This document shows positions 16,362 through 24,901 of a stretch of DNA of 64,000 bases, piece by piece. The position numbers and the translations under genes were made by a program. The stretch spans positions 62,001 through 126,000 of the forward strand of contig NZ_JAGYPL010000002.1 in NCBI RefSeq assembly GCF_018343715.1, given 5' to 3'. Under the pieces are notes generated by a model. That model was not told the origin of the DNA, made no database searches, and saw only the letters and a list, made by a program, of their open reading frames with translations. Positions within the stretch are counted from its first letter, which is position 1. Each line of letters opens with the position of its first letter. The DNA comes from Bacillus sp. FJAT-49711. Its GTDB lineage: Bacteria > Bacillota > Bacilli > Bacillales > Bacillaceae_C.

Positions 16362-16386
16362 ATATAAGTATTTACTTATATAAGTA
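16362..16386. promoter_or_regulatory. Overlapping palindromes, probable ArsR operator
   Basis: ATATAAGTA-TT-TACTTATAT (16362-16381) is a perfect 9-bp inverted repeat. It overlaps a second perfect palindrome, TACTTATATAAGTA (16373-16386). Both lie 45-70 bp upstream of the arsR start, where ArsR/SmtB repressors bind AT-rich dyads. Confidence 0.65.
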
Positions 16387-16430
16387 TATTGCTATATATT
16401 GATATATGGAAAAGCAGAGGTGAGGACAGG

Positions 16431-16775
16431 ATGAAAAGATCCACAATCGAGATCGATAAAGCGGCAAACATTTTAAAATTACTAGGCGATAAAACGCGTT
16501 TAACGATGGTGGCAATTTTAGAAAACCATGATTGTTGTGTATGTGAGTTTGTGGCGATTTTTAAAATGAGCCAGCCCGCTATCAGCCAGCATATTCGAAA
16601 GTTAAAGGATGCGGGAGTGGTAGGAGAAACCAGAAAAGGACAATGGATTATGTATTCGTTAAATAAGGACAGTGAGTATTATCCGATCGTTCAAGACCTG
16701 CTGGATCACCTTCCGAGCCAAGATTGTAAATTAAAAGAATTGGAAGAACAGGGTTTACGAATTTCGTGTGACTAG
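16431..16775 (+). CDS. arsR: ArsR family transcriptional repressor, arsenite-type
   Basis: This 114-residue winged-helix protein has the recognition helix M-S-Q-P-A-I-S-Q-H-I-R-K-L near residues 48-60. Just before it is D-C-C-V-C-E-F (about 34-40), corresponding to the E-L-C-V-C-D-L motif that binds As(III)/Sb(III) in ArsR. ATG 16431 follows AGAGGTGAGG; the longer frame from 16389 runs into the operator. It is followed 17 nt later by the arsenite efflux gene, so it should repress this operon and release it on arsenite. Confidence 0.88.
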   Translation: MKRSTIEIDKAANILKLLGDKTRLTMVAILENHDCCVCEFVAIFKMSQPAISQHIRKLKDAGVVGETRKGQWIMYSLNKDSEYYPIVQDLLDHLPSQDCKLKELEEQGLRISCD

Positions 16776-16792
16776 ATGGAGGATTTACATAA

Positions 16793-18088
16793 ATGACATC
16801 AATCATTTTAGCATCAGGAATCTTTATACTCACTCTTACACTTGTTATATGGCAGCCAAAAGGACTATCAATTGGATGGTCAGCATGTGGAGGAGCCATT
16901 TTAGCTCTCGTTGTAGGTGTTGTAGATTTTAAAGATGTCATAGATGTTACATCAATTGTTTGGAATGCCACTTTAGCTTTCGTTGCGATCATTATTATTT
17001 CTCTCATCTTAGATGAGATTGGCTTTTTTGAATGGGCAGCCCTGCATATGGCAAGAGGGGCAAAGGGCGATGGGGTAAGGATGTTCGTATATGTTTCGAT
17101 ACTTGGAGCAATAGTTGCTGCATTTTTCGCGAATGATGGGGCAGCCCTAATCTTAACGCCGATTGTTCTTGCCATGGTAAGAAACCTTAATTTTAATGAA
17201 AAGATGGTTTTTCCTTTTATCATTGCGAGTGGATTTATTGCGGATACGACATCATTGCCGTTAATTGTAAGCAACTTAGTTAATATCGTATCTGCTGACT
17301 TTTTCGGAATTGGTTTTGTAGAGTTTGCCTCAAGAATGATTATTCCGAATTTCTTTTCATTAGCTGCTAGTATAATTGTCTTGTACTTATATTTTAGAAA
17401 AAGCATTCCAAAGAACTACGATTTATCGCATTTAAAAGCACCAGCTGAAGCGATTGGTGACCATAAAATGTTTACATTATCATGGATTATTTTAGTGATT
17501 TTATTGATAGGCTATTTTGTAAGTGAATTTATTGGGGTTCCTGTATCTTTCATAGCTGGGATTGTCGCTATACTCTTCTTGTTAATGGCACGAAAAAGCG
17601 CAGCTGTTAATACGCGCACTGTTATCAAGGGTGCACCTTGGGCAATTGTTTTTTTCTCTATCGGAATGTATGTAGTGGTGTACGGTTTAAGAAATGTAGG
17701 TCTTACAAATGTTCTAGCTGATGTAATCCAGCAGACGGCAGACCAAGGACTATTTTCAGCAACAATTGGTATGGGATTCATCGCGGCAATCCTTTCTTCT
17801 GTCATGAACAATATGCCTACCGTTATGATTGATGCACTTGCTATTTCAGATACGAATACAAGTGGAGTGATTCGAGAAGCACTCATTTATGCGAATGTCA
17901 TCGGTTCAGATTTAGGCCCAAAAATTACGCCGATTGGCTCCCTTGCAACGCTGCTTTGGCTGCATGTATTGTCTCTTAAAGGAGTTAAAATATCCTGGGG
18001 AACGTATTTTAAGACAGGAATTATATTAACCATTCCAACACTATTCATTACATTAGTGGGTTTATATATTTGGTTGCTTATTATTTAA
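16793..18088 (+). CDS. arsB: Arsenite efflux pump ArsB
   Basis: This 431-residue membrane protein has about 11-12 hydrophobic helices and the family's conserved segments: [13 protein letters not shown] near residue 110 and the repeat-related S-V-M-N-N-M-P-T-V near 335, both typical of the ArsB/NhaD ion-transporter fold. ArsB extrudes arsenite and antimonite in exchange for protons. GGAGG precedes ATG 16793. No arsC reductase or arsA ATPase is in the operon, so arsenate resistance would need a reductase elsewhere. Confidence 0.9.
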   Translation: MTSIILASGIFILTLTLVIWQPKGLSIGWSACGGAILALVVGVVDFKDVIDVTSIVWNATLAFVAIIIISLILDEIGFFEWAALHMARGAKGDGVRMFVYVSILGAIVAAFFANDGAALILTPIVLAMVRNLNFNEKMVFPFIIASGFIADTTSLPLIVSNLVNIVSADFFGIGFVEFASRMIIPNFFSLAASIIVLYLYFRKSIPKNYDLSHLKAPAEAIGDHKMFTLSWIILVILLIGYFVSEFIGVPVSFIAGIVAILFLLMARKSAAVNTRTVIKGAPWAIVFFSIGMYVVVYGLRNVGLTNVLADVIQQTADQGLFSATIGMGFIAAILSSVMNNMPTVMIDALAISDTNTSGVIREALIYANVIGSDLGPKITPIGSLATLLWLHVLSLKGVKISWGTYFKTGIILTIPTLFITLVGLYIWLLII

Positions 18089-18203
18089 CGTAAAAGGCGA
18101 GTCGCGGCATGCGAGATGGCAGAAGAATGGGTATTCTTGCACCGTTATGCGTTTAATCGGCGACTAGATCAAAAACTTCTGCCGAAACAAAGAGGTAAAA
18201 AAG

Positions 18204-18240
18204 AAGCCAAGAGAAAACACTCTCCTGGCTTTCATTTTTA
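18204..18240. terminator. Bidirectional terminator between arsB and the YnfA-like gene
   Basis: AAGCCAAGAGA (18204-18214) pairs with TCTCCTGGCTT (18221-18231), with one A-C mismatch and a 6-nt loop. TCATTTTT follows on the plus strand and CTTCTTTTTT on the minus strand, so it can serve both convergent genes. The segment 18089-18203 also holds a GGCAGAAG/CTTCTGCC inverted repeat of unknown role. Confidence 0.75.
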
Positions 18241-18278
18241 CTATTGAATATTGAAAAATACGCAAGAATGGCAAAGAT

Positions 18279-18614
18279 TCAATGACGTGGTGCCAATAAC
18301 ATCACGGAAACACCAACTAAGCAAATACAGGCACCTATCCAATCATATAAATCCGGCGCCTTTTTATCAACTCCCCATCCCCATAAAACAGAAAGAATGA
18401 TAAATACTCCCCCATAGGCAGCATACACTCTACCAAACGATGGGAATGATTGAAATGTAGCGACAACTCCATATAAAGCCAAGACTATCCCTCCAAAGAT
18501 TCCCCAATAAAAGGGTTTACCTTCTCTTAGCCATAGCCAAATTAGATAACCTCCACCAATTTCGGCAAGTCCAGCAAGTATAAATAGCACAATAGCATAA
18601 ATTATGTTAATCAC
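18279..18614 (-). CDS. YnfA family small membrane protein
   Basis: This 111-residue protein has four transmembrane helices. The first contains the highly conserved [17 protein letters not shown], and the third is [11 protein letters not shown]. This is the UPF0060/YnfA family, structurally akin to small multidrug resistance transporters. The frame begins at a GTG that overlaps the only visible ribosome binding site (AAGGAAG), so the exact start is uncertain by a few codons. Confidence 0.88.
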   Translation of the reverse strand: MINIIYAIVLFILAGLAEIGGGYLIWLWLREGKPFYWGIFGGIVLALYGVVATFQSFPSFGRVYAAYGGVFIILSVLWGWGVDKKAPDLYDWIGACICLVGVSVMLLAPRH

Positions 18615-18820
18615 TTCCTTAATTACTTTATTGAAAAAATACTAGCATTATTATAACGTATCGTTGAATATTCGGATGTTGTTTAGAGTTCTAGTGTAAT
18701 TTGATTTATACTTAAAGTACTTGATTTTTATAATAAAAAGATTAAATTAAATAAAAACGATATGTACTTAACTTTACCTCTCGTACAAATATAGAATCGA
18801 ATTTTAAGTAGAAGGTGTAA

Positions 18821-19648
18821 ATGATGAAGAAAAAAGAAATAAGCGCGCTGTATATGCAACAATTTGCCTCTATTTTTGCATGTCCTATATGTTCCAGTTC
18901 AATGAGCATTATTGAGCTTACATCTATTGTTTGTGAAAAAAATCATACATTTGACATTGCTAAACAAGGCTACGTTAACTTTTTAACCCGCCCTGTGCAA
19001 TCAGAATATGATAAGGAATTATTTGAAGCGCGTAAAATAGTGATACATAGTGGCTTGTATGAACCTCTTCATAAAATGATTAGAGTGATCATTGGTAAGA
19101 AGGAAGGCCCGAAAATACTGGATACAGGTTGCGGGGAAGGCTCACATTTGGCTCATATCCTTAAAGATGTGAACGAAGCTGTTGGAGTCGGGATTGATAT
19201 CGCAAAAGAAGGGATTTTAACAGCAGCGAAATCTTATAGCAATATGATTTGGTGTGTCGGCGATCTTGCGAAAAGTCCTTTTTCAGAAGAATCGTTTGAC
19301 ATCATCTTGAACATCTTATCGCCAGCCAACTATACGGAATTTACGCGTCTGTTAAAACCTGATGGACTGTTAATAAAAGTGGTTCCGAAAAGCGGGTATT
19401 TAAAAGAGATCCGTAATCTTTTTTATAACGGGGCATATTCAAATGAACAAACCGTTGATCGGTTTAAGGAGAACTTCGAACAAATAGATACATATGAGCT
19501 ATCTTACAAAGTTCCGCTACATGAAAGCCTCATTCAGCCTTTGCTGCGAATGACCCCGTTAACGTGGAATAAAATCGATGCAGACAAGGAAGTACAGTTC
19601 CCAGAAATCAGCATCGATTTGGATATTTTAGTAGGTCGGCAAAATTAG
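18821..19648 (+). CDS. Putative 23S rRNA (guanine-N1) methyltransferase, RlmA-type
   Basis: The protein has 275 residues. An N-terminal zinc finger C-P-I-C...C-E-K-N-H (about residues 21-46) precedes F-D-I-A-K-Q-G-Y-V-N-F-L. This is the signature of RlmA(I)/RlmA(II)/TlrB enzymes and of YxjB of B. subtilis. The Rossmann motif I is L-D-T-G-C-G-E-G near 104. RlmA(II)-type methylation of helix 35 G748 can lower sensitivity to tylosin-like macrolides; which guanine is modified here cannot be told. Its own site is GAAGGTG. It is monocistronic. Confidence 0.85.
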   Translation: MMKKKEISALYMQQFASIFACPICSSSMSIIELTSIVCEKNHTFDIAKQGYVNFLTRPVQSEYDKELFEARKIVIHSGLYEPLHKMIRVIIGKKEGPKILDTGCGEGSHLAHILKDVNEAVGVGIDIAKEGILTAAKSYSNMIWCVGDLAKSPFSEESFDIILNILSPANYTEFTRLLKPDGLLIKVVPKSGYLKEIRNLFYNGAYSNEQTVDRFKENFEQIDTYELSYKVPLHESLIQPLLRMTPLTWNKIDADKEVQFPEISIDLDILVGRQN

Positions 19649-19753
19649 AACGGAGCCATCGCAGGCAATTTTGAGCTTTACTTTTGCTGATGGGTTCAGC
19701 GTGTTGCTTGTGGCTAACATCTTATTAGGTCTCATCGCAGGAAAGTTATTAGA

Positions 19754-20254
19754 TTAAACTTTCACATGCTTTTCACTTAAAAACTCTTCAATCTGTTTTT
19801 TATGGTGGTTATCATGCCACACAAAGCTCGCAAAATAATTAAACATAGAGTGAGGATAACCGGAATATTCGTCGATTTTTTCGCCGTTTAACGTAAAGGC
19901 AGAAAAAAATTCTTCTTCTGTTTTTTCCTTTAATGCGGAAACGACCTTTTTTCGCATTTCAAGTTGACGATTAATTAAGCTTTGCGGCGATACACCAGAC
20001 AAAGCATATTTTGCAGCTTTTTGATTCAGCGGTTCAAACTCAATACTATGAATGTCGGCATCAGGCTTCATCACGGGCAGCATTTCTTCAAGAATGTATT
20101 CGTCCCAGAAGGTGATGTGGCTAATAATTTCCGCAACGGACCATTTACCTGCAGCGATTGGCTCAAAGAAAAAATGGTCCTCTATTTTTTGCAGTGTTTC
20201 AACCCATAGATTGAAGCTTTCTAGATCATTGATAAGTTCTTTAACTGTATACAT
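19754..20254 (-). CDS. DinB family protein
   Basis: This 166-residue four-helix protein of the DinB/YfiT superfamily has the G-K-W-S-V-A-E-I-I-S-H-I-T-F-W-D motif at about residues 36-51 (first metal-binding His) and W-H-D-N-H-H-K-K-Q-I near 148-157 (the other His ligands). Relatives are metal-dependent thiol (bacillithiol) transferases. GGAGG is well spaced from the ATG. Nothing in the flanks specifies its partner. Confidence 0.83.
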   Translation of the reverse strand: MYTVKELINDLESFNLWVETLQKIEDHFFFEPIAAGKWSVAEIISHITFWDEYILEEMLPVMKPDADIHSIEFEPLNQKAAKYALSGVSPQSLINRQLEMRKKVVSALKEKTEEEFFSAFTLNGEKIDEYSGYPHSMFNYFASFVWHDNHHKKQIEEFLSEKHVKV

Positions 20255-20350
20255 AACAATCCTCCATTAAAATAGGTTTATATTATATTCGAGATATTTT
20301 GATAAAAATCCTTTCGCTTTTTTCGGTATGTTAAGAAGAGAAATGATTAA

Positions 20351-20384
20351 AAAAAGCTATCTTAGTCGATAGCTTTATATTTCC
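20351..20384 (-). terminator. Intrinsic terminator of the YheC/D-like gene
   Basis: AAAGCTATC (20353-20361) and GATAGCTTT (20368-20376) form a perfect 9-bp stem with a 6-nt loop. On the minus strand a run of seven T follows. It therefore ends transcription of the gene above it on the minus strand. Confidence 0.8.
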
Positions 20385-20436
20385 ATTGTTTTATTTTCAA
20401 GCTCGTGTCATCTGTTATTTATTGATAAAGTGACTA

Positions 20437-21231
20437 TTAGAGGCGTCTGGTCTTATTATTTTCTTCTCCTTTTTGCATTTTCCTAATTCTATAGATTTTC
20501 TTCAGGATTTCTTTATCCTTAATTTGTGTAAAGTTCCGAACCCCCGGGAAGGTGTTTACTTCAAATATAATGGGAACTTTATTTGATTTTATTCCAAAAT
20601 CGATGCCATATTCCAAACAAGGAAACTCAAGAGCAACCAATTTAGCCGCGTCAATGGAGATTCTTTTAATAGTATGAATGAATGCAATTTTTTCTTGTTC
20701 GTCCATTCCTAGATGCTTTGATAATAATTCAGAAACCTCCAAAACATGGGCTCCACGATTTAAATTGACGATGCCATTTTCAAACGTTTCATCTGTAGAA
20801 ATATTTGCAAACATTCCGCTCACAAACCATCTTCCTTTTAACTTTTGAATATGCGCACGAATTATTAGTGGGTCTCCGTTTAAAGTAATGCTATTAATCC
20901 CTTCTTGAATAATAAAAGCGCCATTTAAACCGTCTCCAGTTGAATACTTTTCATACTGAAAATCTTCAATAGAAGCGATAGACACATTTAATGTCTCTCC
21001 CTTTAGCGTAAAGCCATTAATGCGATAGTTCCCATTGTCCTCTTTACAGGCTTTGAATATTCCCTTTCCTTGCCCACCTCTTTCATGTTTAATAAAAACA
21101 AAGGTATAGCGTTCTAGAAACTCTTTAAAATTTTTGACACTATAAGTCTTTGTTTCAGGAACAAAATTGGCGGTTGATGGATTCTCGGATAATAGTTTAT
21201 GTTGGTAATATTTATTAATCCTAAAAAACAA
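20437..21231 (-). CDS. YheC/YheD family protein (ATP-grasp, spore-coat associated)
   Basis: The 264-residue frame has ATP-grasp features: the nucleotide-binding K-H-E-R-G-G-Q-G-K-G near residues 48-57, a central I-I-R-A-H-I strand, and the C-terminal metal-binding I-F-E-V-N-T-F-P-G. B. subtilis YheC and YheD are spore-coat-associated proteins of this fold; the ligation substrate is unknown. The frame extends to a GTG at 21240, but AGAGGTGA overlaps that codon and is ideally placed for TTG 21231. It is shorter than the B. subtilis proteins, lacking an N-terminal region. Confidence 0.8.
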   Translation of the reverse strand: MFFRINKYYQHKLLSENPSTANFVPETKTYSVKNFKEFLERYTFVFIKHERGGQGKGIFKACKEDNGNYRINGFTLKGETLNVSIASIEDFQYEKYSTGDGLNGAFIIQEGINSITLNGDPLIIRAHIQKLKGRWFVSGMFANISTDETFENGIVNLNRGAHVLEVSELLSKHLGMDEQEKIAFIHTIKRISIDAAKLVALEFPCLEYGIDFGIKSNKVPIIFEVNTFPGVRNFTQIKDKEILKKIYRIRKMQKGEENNKTRRL

Positions 21232-21521
21232 TAAAATCACCTCTTTATTATTACAGTCTTGGATCCAGGATAAGTATTATTTGCAAAAGTAGGAAAAAAT
21301 GAGTAACTTTTGCGCAGTTCTCTCCCAATGATATAAAAGTCATATAGATTATGTTTCAAAAAGAATCTGGCCTGTACAATTGACTATATTCATTTGCTTT
21401 ACCACGTATTAAATTCTTCCAATGTTCCATTTTATTTGGCTTAAAATAATAGTAGGCTTTGTATAGGGGATGAAAGCAGTAAGGGCAAATGAAAAAAACT
21501 AGACTAATAGGGGGGGTGAAT

Positions 21522-22214
21522 ATGATTCGTTCTTTTATTTTCGATATGGACGGAACGCTTTTCCAAACGAATAAAATTTTGGCGATTTCACTGGAAGATA
21601 CTTTTAACTATTTGGGGGAAATCAATCAGTGGGTAGGGGAGACGCCTATTGAAAAGTATCAAGAAATAATGGGTGTGCCATTACCGGTAGTGTGGGAAAC
21701 ATTAATGCCGAACCATACGAGTACAGTTCGGACATTAGCTAATGACTATTTTCATGAGCAACTCATCCACAATATAAATAGCGGAAAAGGGGAATTATAT
21801 CCCCACGTTTTCGAAGTATTTGATTTCCTAAAGGAAAATGATGTTTCCATCTACATTGCCAGTAATGGATTAGTGAAATATTTGCAGGCAATTGTCTCCT
21901 ATTACAAACTGGATAGTTGGGTGACAGAGACCTTTAGTATCGAACAAATACATACTCAAAATAAAACCGATTTAGTTCAATTCATTAAACAAAAATATAA
22001 TATAAATAATGGTGCTGTCATTGGTGATAGGTTATCAGATATTAATGCAGCAAAAGAAAATAATTTTGTCTCGATTGGCTGCAATTTTGACTTCGCACAA
22101 GCAGATGAACTCGCACATGCGGATTATGTGATAGAGAGCTTGCTAGAGTTAAAGGAGCTTTTACCTAGCCTACATTCCTTTCAAATCCAAGATAACGCGT
22201 CCCTTGAAACGTAA
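21522..22214 (+). CDS. HAD family hydrolase
   Basis: This 230-residue protein carries F-D-M-D-G-T-L-F at about residues 6-13 (motif I), A-S-N-G near 115 (motif II), a Lys near 147, and G-D-R-L-S-D motif IV near 165. The helical cap is of the phosphoglycolate-phosphatase type. ATG 21522 follows GGGGGGTGAA; an earlier in-frame ATG at 21489 has no such site. Its 3' end overlaps the convergent DUF2500 gene by 50 bp. Confidence 0.88.
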   Translation: MIRSFIFDMDGTLFQTNKILAISLEDTFNYLGEINQWVGETPIEKYQEIMGVPLPVVWETLMPNHTSTVRTLANDYFHEQLIHNINSGKGELYPHVFEVFDFLKENDVSIYIASNGLVKYLQAIVSYYKLDSWVTETFSIEQIHTQNKTDLVQFIKQKYNINNGAVIGDRLSDINAAKENNFVSIGCNFDFAQADELAHADYVIESLLELKELLPSLHSFQIQDNASLET

Positions 22215-22572
22215 GAATACCGGTATCGCTTTCTGCAAGGAGGCCATATTCCTTTCCGGACACTTTGAATTCTGTTCGGTCGCCGCTTTCGAATTCAAAG
22301 GTAACAAAATAGGACGTACTCGTATGGTGGGAGTGCATATTGTCTCCGTTCATGTGCGTATGCCTACTTACTTGTGTCCTTTTGGACTTCACAATGGCAG
22401 GAACAGATAATCGTGGGGATTGCTCGTTTTCTTGCCATTGTTGAACCCCTTTTACAGAGTTGACTATAATTGAAATAATAACGATTGCAAAAACAATAAA
22501 AATAAAAATAGGGGCAAAATCGAATAAAGAATTTCCAAATCCCCCGACTGATACTCCATCCATCACATTCAC
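22165..22572 (-). CDS. DUF2500-type membrane protein
   Basis: About 135 residues. A single transmembrane helix near residues 21-42 follows a short extracytoplasmic start. Then come V-K-G-V-Q-Q-W-Q-E-N-E-Q-S-P and a compact beta domain (V-P-A-I-V-K-S-K-R...Y-F-V-T-F-E-F...L-T-F-Q-G-T-R-Y-L-G-F), which is the DUF2500 pattern. A His-rich stretch (H-T-H-M-N-G-D-N-M-H-S-H-H) could bind metal. The GTG at 22572 fits GAGGTGG best; the frame is open to ATG 22599. Function is unknown. Confidence 0.75.
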   Translation of the reverse strand: MNVMDGVSVGGFGNSLFDFAPIFIFIVFAIVIISIIVNSVKGVQQWQENEQSPRLSVPAIVKSKRTQVSRHTHMNGDNMHSHHTSTSYFVTFEFESGDRTEFKVSGKEYGLLAESDTGILTFQGTRYLGFERNVG

Positions 22573-22599
22573 ATATATCCACCTCACTTTTACATTCAT

Positions 22600-22824
22600 A
22601 CGTTTTATTTATTCAGAAGGTTTCAATGAGCCTTTACTCAAATTAATGAATGAATTTATCAAAACAGCAGGTAAACATCAAAACCTTACCGAAAGTAAAA
22701 CGAATAGAGATAGGATTAGTTCACTTCAAAGATCAAATCGATACTATTTTGTATAGTAGAAAGAGCTGCGATTTCAAAAGCACAAAAAGGAACGAATCAT
22801 AATAATAAAGAAAGGAACGGCGAT
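22600..22824. other. Intergenic region, possible decayed coding sequence
   Basis: Two short open stretches in neighbouring plus-strand frames (about 22620-22755 and 22720-22803) read like protein but have no start signals and no recognisable family. A gene remnant is possible. No RNA gene or repeat was seen. Confidence 0.25.
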
Positions 22825-23025
22825 ATGAAGAATTCAAGTGATGCTAAAAGTTGGATTGATAGTTTAATACCGCTGGGAATGATTTTAGGATGTGCGATCG
22901 GTGTCATTTTCGGGATGTTTTTCAAACCAAGCTTTCTAGTATTTGCAGTTAGTATAGGAGCTGGAATAGGCTATTTATGTGGGGTTATAGTTTATGGAGT
23001 TTATAATAAAAAAGGAGACTCATAG
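22825..23025 (+). CDS. Small two-helix membrane protein, function unknown
   Basis: This 66-residue protein has two glycine-rich hydrophobic segments (about residues 14-33 and 36-58) with G-x3-G spacing, a short charged N-terminus and a K-K-G-D tail. AAAGGA precedes ATG 22825. It resembles the many small glycine-zipper membrane proteins of bacilli. A terminator-like hairpin follows, supporting a real transcription unit. Confidence 0.65.
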   Translation: MKNSSDAKSWIDSLIPLGMILGCAIGVIFGMFFKPSFLVFAVSIGAGIGYLCGVIVYGVYNKKGDS

Positions 23026-23049
23026 TTAAAAATATGAATATCAGAACTA

Positions 23050-23088
23050 TAGAAGAAGCATGCCGTATTTTTAGCATGCTTCTTCTGG
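23050..23088. terminator. Hairpin after the small membrane protein gene
   Basis: AGAAGAAGCATGC (23051-23063) and GCATGCTTCTTCT (23074-23086) form a perfect 13-bp stem with a 10-nt loop between convergent genes. A distinct T-tract is missing on both strands, so termination efficiency is uncertain. Confidence 0.55.
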
Positions 23089-23144
23089 GCCGATCTAACT
23101 TGCGTTTTATGTTGTATGAAAAAACTTATTCTTGCTTGTCTTCA

Positions 23145-23879
23145 TTAGTCTAATCCGCGGGACGCGTCGCCAATGATGGTGGCTAGCTCCTTTGGACGCG
23201 ACCACATTGGCCAGTGGTGTGTCGGCAAATCGATGTAGGAAACGTTGCGCAGTTCAGTGAGTCCACTTATCCAAGCATGTCCTTCTTTGACAAAGGATTT
23301 CAAATCATCGGACGAGTGTGATGTACAGATAACGATGCTTGGTACATCAAGTCGTCTTTCGTTTGACAATTCAGGTGCCTCGCGTACGGCTCCACCAGGT
23401 TCGGGAACGGCTCGATTCCTTAAAAGATTACGATGTTCGTCGTTCATTCCGCGAATGTCTGCCTCATCAAGTTCCTCCCACGAAGGTAATGGCATTTCAA
23501 TAGCATCGAAATTGGAATCTACCGCTCCTTTTGAAGGAAAAGTATCGACATAGACCATAGCTGCAATTCGTTCAGGCATACGATCGCTGACGGCGTAGCC
23601 TGGAATAGCAGCCGCGCTATGAACGGCGAGTACGACAGGCTCCTCAGCCATTTTCACAGCATCACAAATCGCGTCGATGTGATCCGACAGTTTCACTAAG
23701 GAACGGTCATCATCAATTGATTCGAGACCGGGCAACGTAAGAGTCTTAACATTGTAGCCTTCGACCCGTAGAGCAGCGGCAACTTCATCCCATGCCCACC
23801 CACCAAGCCAGAATCCGGGTACTAAAATGATTGGTGCACAATCTGACAGCTTGAGATCTTCCGGTTTATTCATATTCAT
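23145..23879 (-). CDS. Alpha/beta hydrolase
   Basis: This 244-residue protein has the oxyanion region V-P-G-F-W-L-G-G-W-A-W near residues 20-30, a nucleophile elbow A-V-H-S-A-A-A near 86 (Ser in H-S-A-A, a variant of G-x-S-x-G), and a C-terminal T-H-H-W-P-M-W with the catalytic His near 226. The pattern matches esterase/salicylate-esterase-like or RsbQ-like small hydrolases. ATG 23879 sits correctly after AAAGGTGGAG; the longer frame starts at a TTG. GC content is higher than in its neighbours, hinting at acquisition. Confidence 0.82.
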   Translation of the reverse strand: MNMNKPEDLKLSDCAPIILVPGFWLGGWAWDEVAAALRVEGYNVKTLTLPGLESIDDDRSLVKLSDHIDAICDAVKMAEEPVVLAVHSAAAIPGYAVSDRMPERIAAMVYVDTFPSKGAVDSNFDAIEMPLPSWEELDEADIRGMNDEHRNLLRNRAVPEPGGAVREAPELSNERRLDVPSIVICTSHSSDDLKSFVKEGHAWISGLTELRNVSYIDLPTHHWPMWSRPKELATIIGDASRGLD

Positions 23880-24266
23880 GAGCACTCCACCTTTGATAGT
23901 CAAAATAAAAGAATTAGTTTAAAATCTCTCTTTAACAGTACAAATTCTATCAAAAGTTTTAATTCTCCTTTTTTAAAATGCGAATTATAGTTAGGTTGCA
24001 GGCACCTATATGAAAACCTCTTGGTATATTATTCGCAACGGAGGGATAGAATTGGTGAAAGACAGGACTATTGATACAGGCTCGCGATGTCGAAAAAGAT
24101 AATATTTTGTCATAAAAGCTTGTATCTTATTAAAAGTTTATGCTAAAATCAAACTTATCCTCTTTAAAACGTAGCGAATGGGTTTATATGTAGTAACAAC
24201 CTATCGAATAATTAAGTTTTAAAAATGTCGATTGAATCAACAAAAAGTGAAACAATTAAATATTAT

Positions 24267-24292
24267 GGCTCGGTAGCTCAGTCGGTAGAGCA
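24267..24292 (+). pseudogene. Duplicated 5' half of tRNA-Phe
   Basis: The first 26 bases of the tRNA-Phe at 24415 (acceptor strand, D-arm and base 26) are repeated exactly here, then the sequence diverges, so no anticodon or T-arm is made. The 38 bp upstream of each copy are also about 80 percent alike. The interposed segment holds a CACCCCCAAC/GTTGGGGGTG inverted repeat (24331-24376). This is a truncated duplication, not a functional tRNA. Confidence 0.85.
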
Positions 24293-24414
24293 GCGAAGCA
24301 ACACATCCCTGCCCGAGCGACGCAGCCACCCCCAACGAGCCGCGTCTTGCTTAACTCACTGAGTTGGGGGTGAAGGACGATTGGATCAACAAAAGCGGAA
24401 CAATTTAATATAAT

Positions 24415-24487
24415 GGCTCGGTAGCTCAGTCGGTAGAGCAAAGGACTGAAAATCCTTGTGTCGGCGGTTCGATTCCGTCCCGAGCCA
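24415..24487 (+). tRNA. tRNA-Phe (anticodon GAA)
   Basis: The complete cloverleaf is visible: acceptor GGCTCGG/CCGAGCC, D-stem GCTC/GAGC, anticodon stem AAGGA/TCCTT with loop CTGAAAA (anticodon GAA), T-stem GGCGG/CCGTC with loop TTCGATT, discriminator A at 24487. The CCA end is not encoded. Confidence 0.95.
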
Positions 24488-24496
24488 CATTCCCAC

Positions 24497-24538
24497 AAAA
24501 AGTATTGCGATGACTTAGCCTCTCGTGGTGCTTTTTTT
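24497..24538 (+). terminator. Terminator of the tRNA-Phe transcript
   Basis: AAAAAGTATTGCGA can pair with TCTCGTGGTGCTTTTT using several G-T wobbles, and it ends in a run of seven T 50 nt after the tRNA. Confidence 0.55.
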
Positions 24539-24612
24539 ACGTGGACAAACATTATAACAAATCCTTCTGAACAGTCTGAAATAAGACAAGCAAATGCCTA
24601 AAAAAAACATTG

Positions 24613-24629
24613 TTGTAACAAGTTTGTAA
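24613..24629 (+). promoter_or_regulatory. WalR box upstream of the M23 peptidase gene
   Basis: TGTAAC-N5-TGTAAT exactly fits the established WalR (YycF) direct-repeat consensus TGT[AT]A[ATC]-N5-TGT[AT]A[ATC]. It lies 273 bp upstream of a cell-wall peptidase gene, the classic type of WalR target, with walR itself the next gene downstream. Confidence 0.72.
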
Positions 24630-24901
24630 TATAAATTATTTGTTAATGTAAAAAATTAGAAGGTTCAGACTATTGTCTATATAAATCTCTAAAACCTCTC
24701 CATACAAGGGTTTCATCGCCTCCCACCTATACATTCTATTCCTGAAATGACAACATTTATACAATTATATTACATTGTTTCATATTGTCTCATTTTGGAA
24801 GTTTTATATGGTAAAGTAAAAGCAAGAAATGATACTGCAACTAAAGACCTACTATAGACACTAGAAAATAGGATAGAAGTTTATTTTTAGGGGGAAAACA
24901 G

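Noticed and set aside
24062-24102. 15-codon frame with a GGAGGGAT site before tRNA-Phe
   Set aside because: Too short to judge, with no regulated gene or attenuator behind it; it may be a leftover gene start.
24256-24552. 98-codon minus-strand frame over the tRNA
   Set aside because: It is antisense to tRNA-Phe and its duplicated half; such frames are a well-known annotation artefact.
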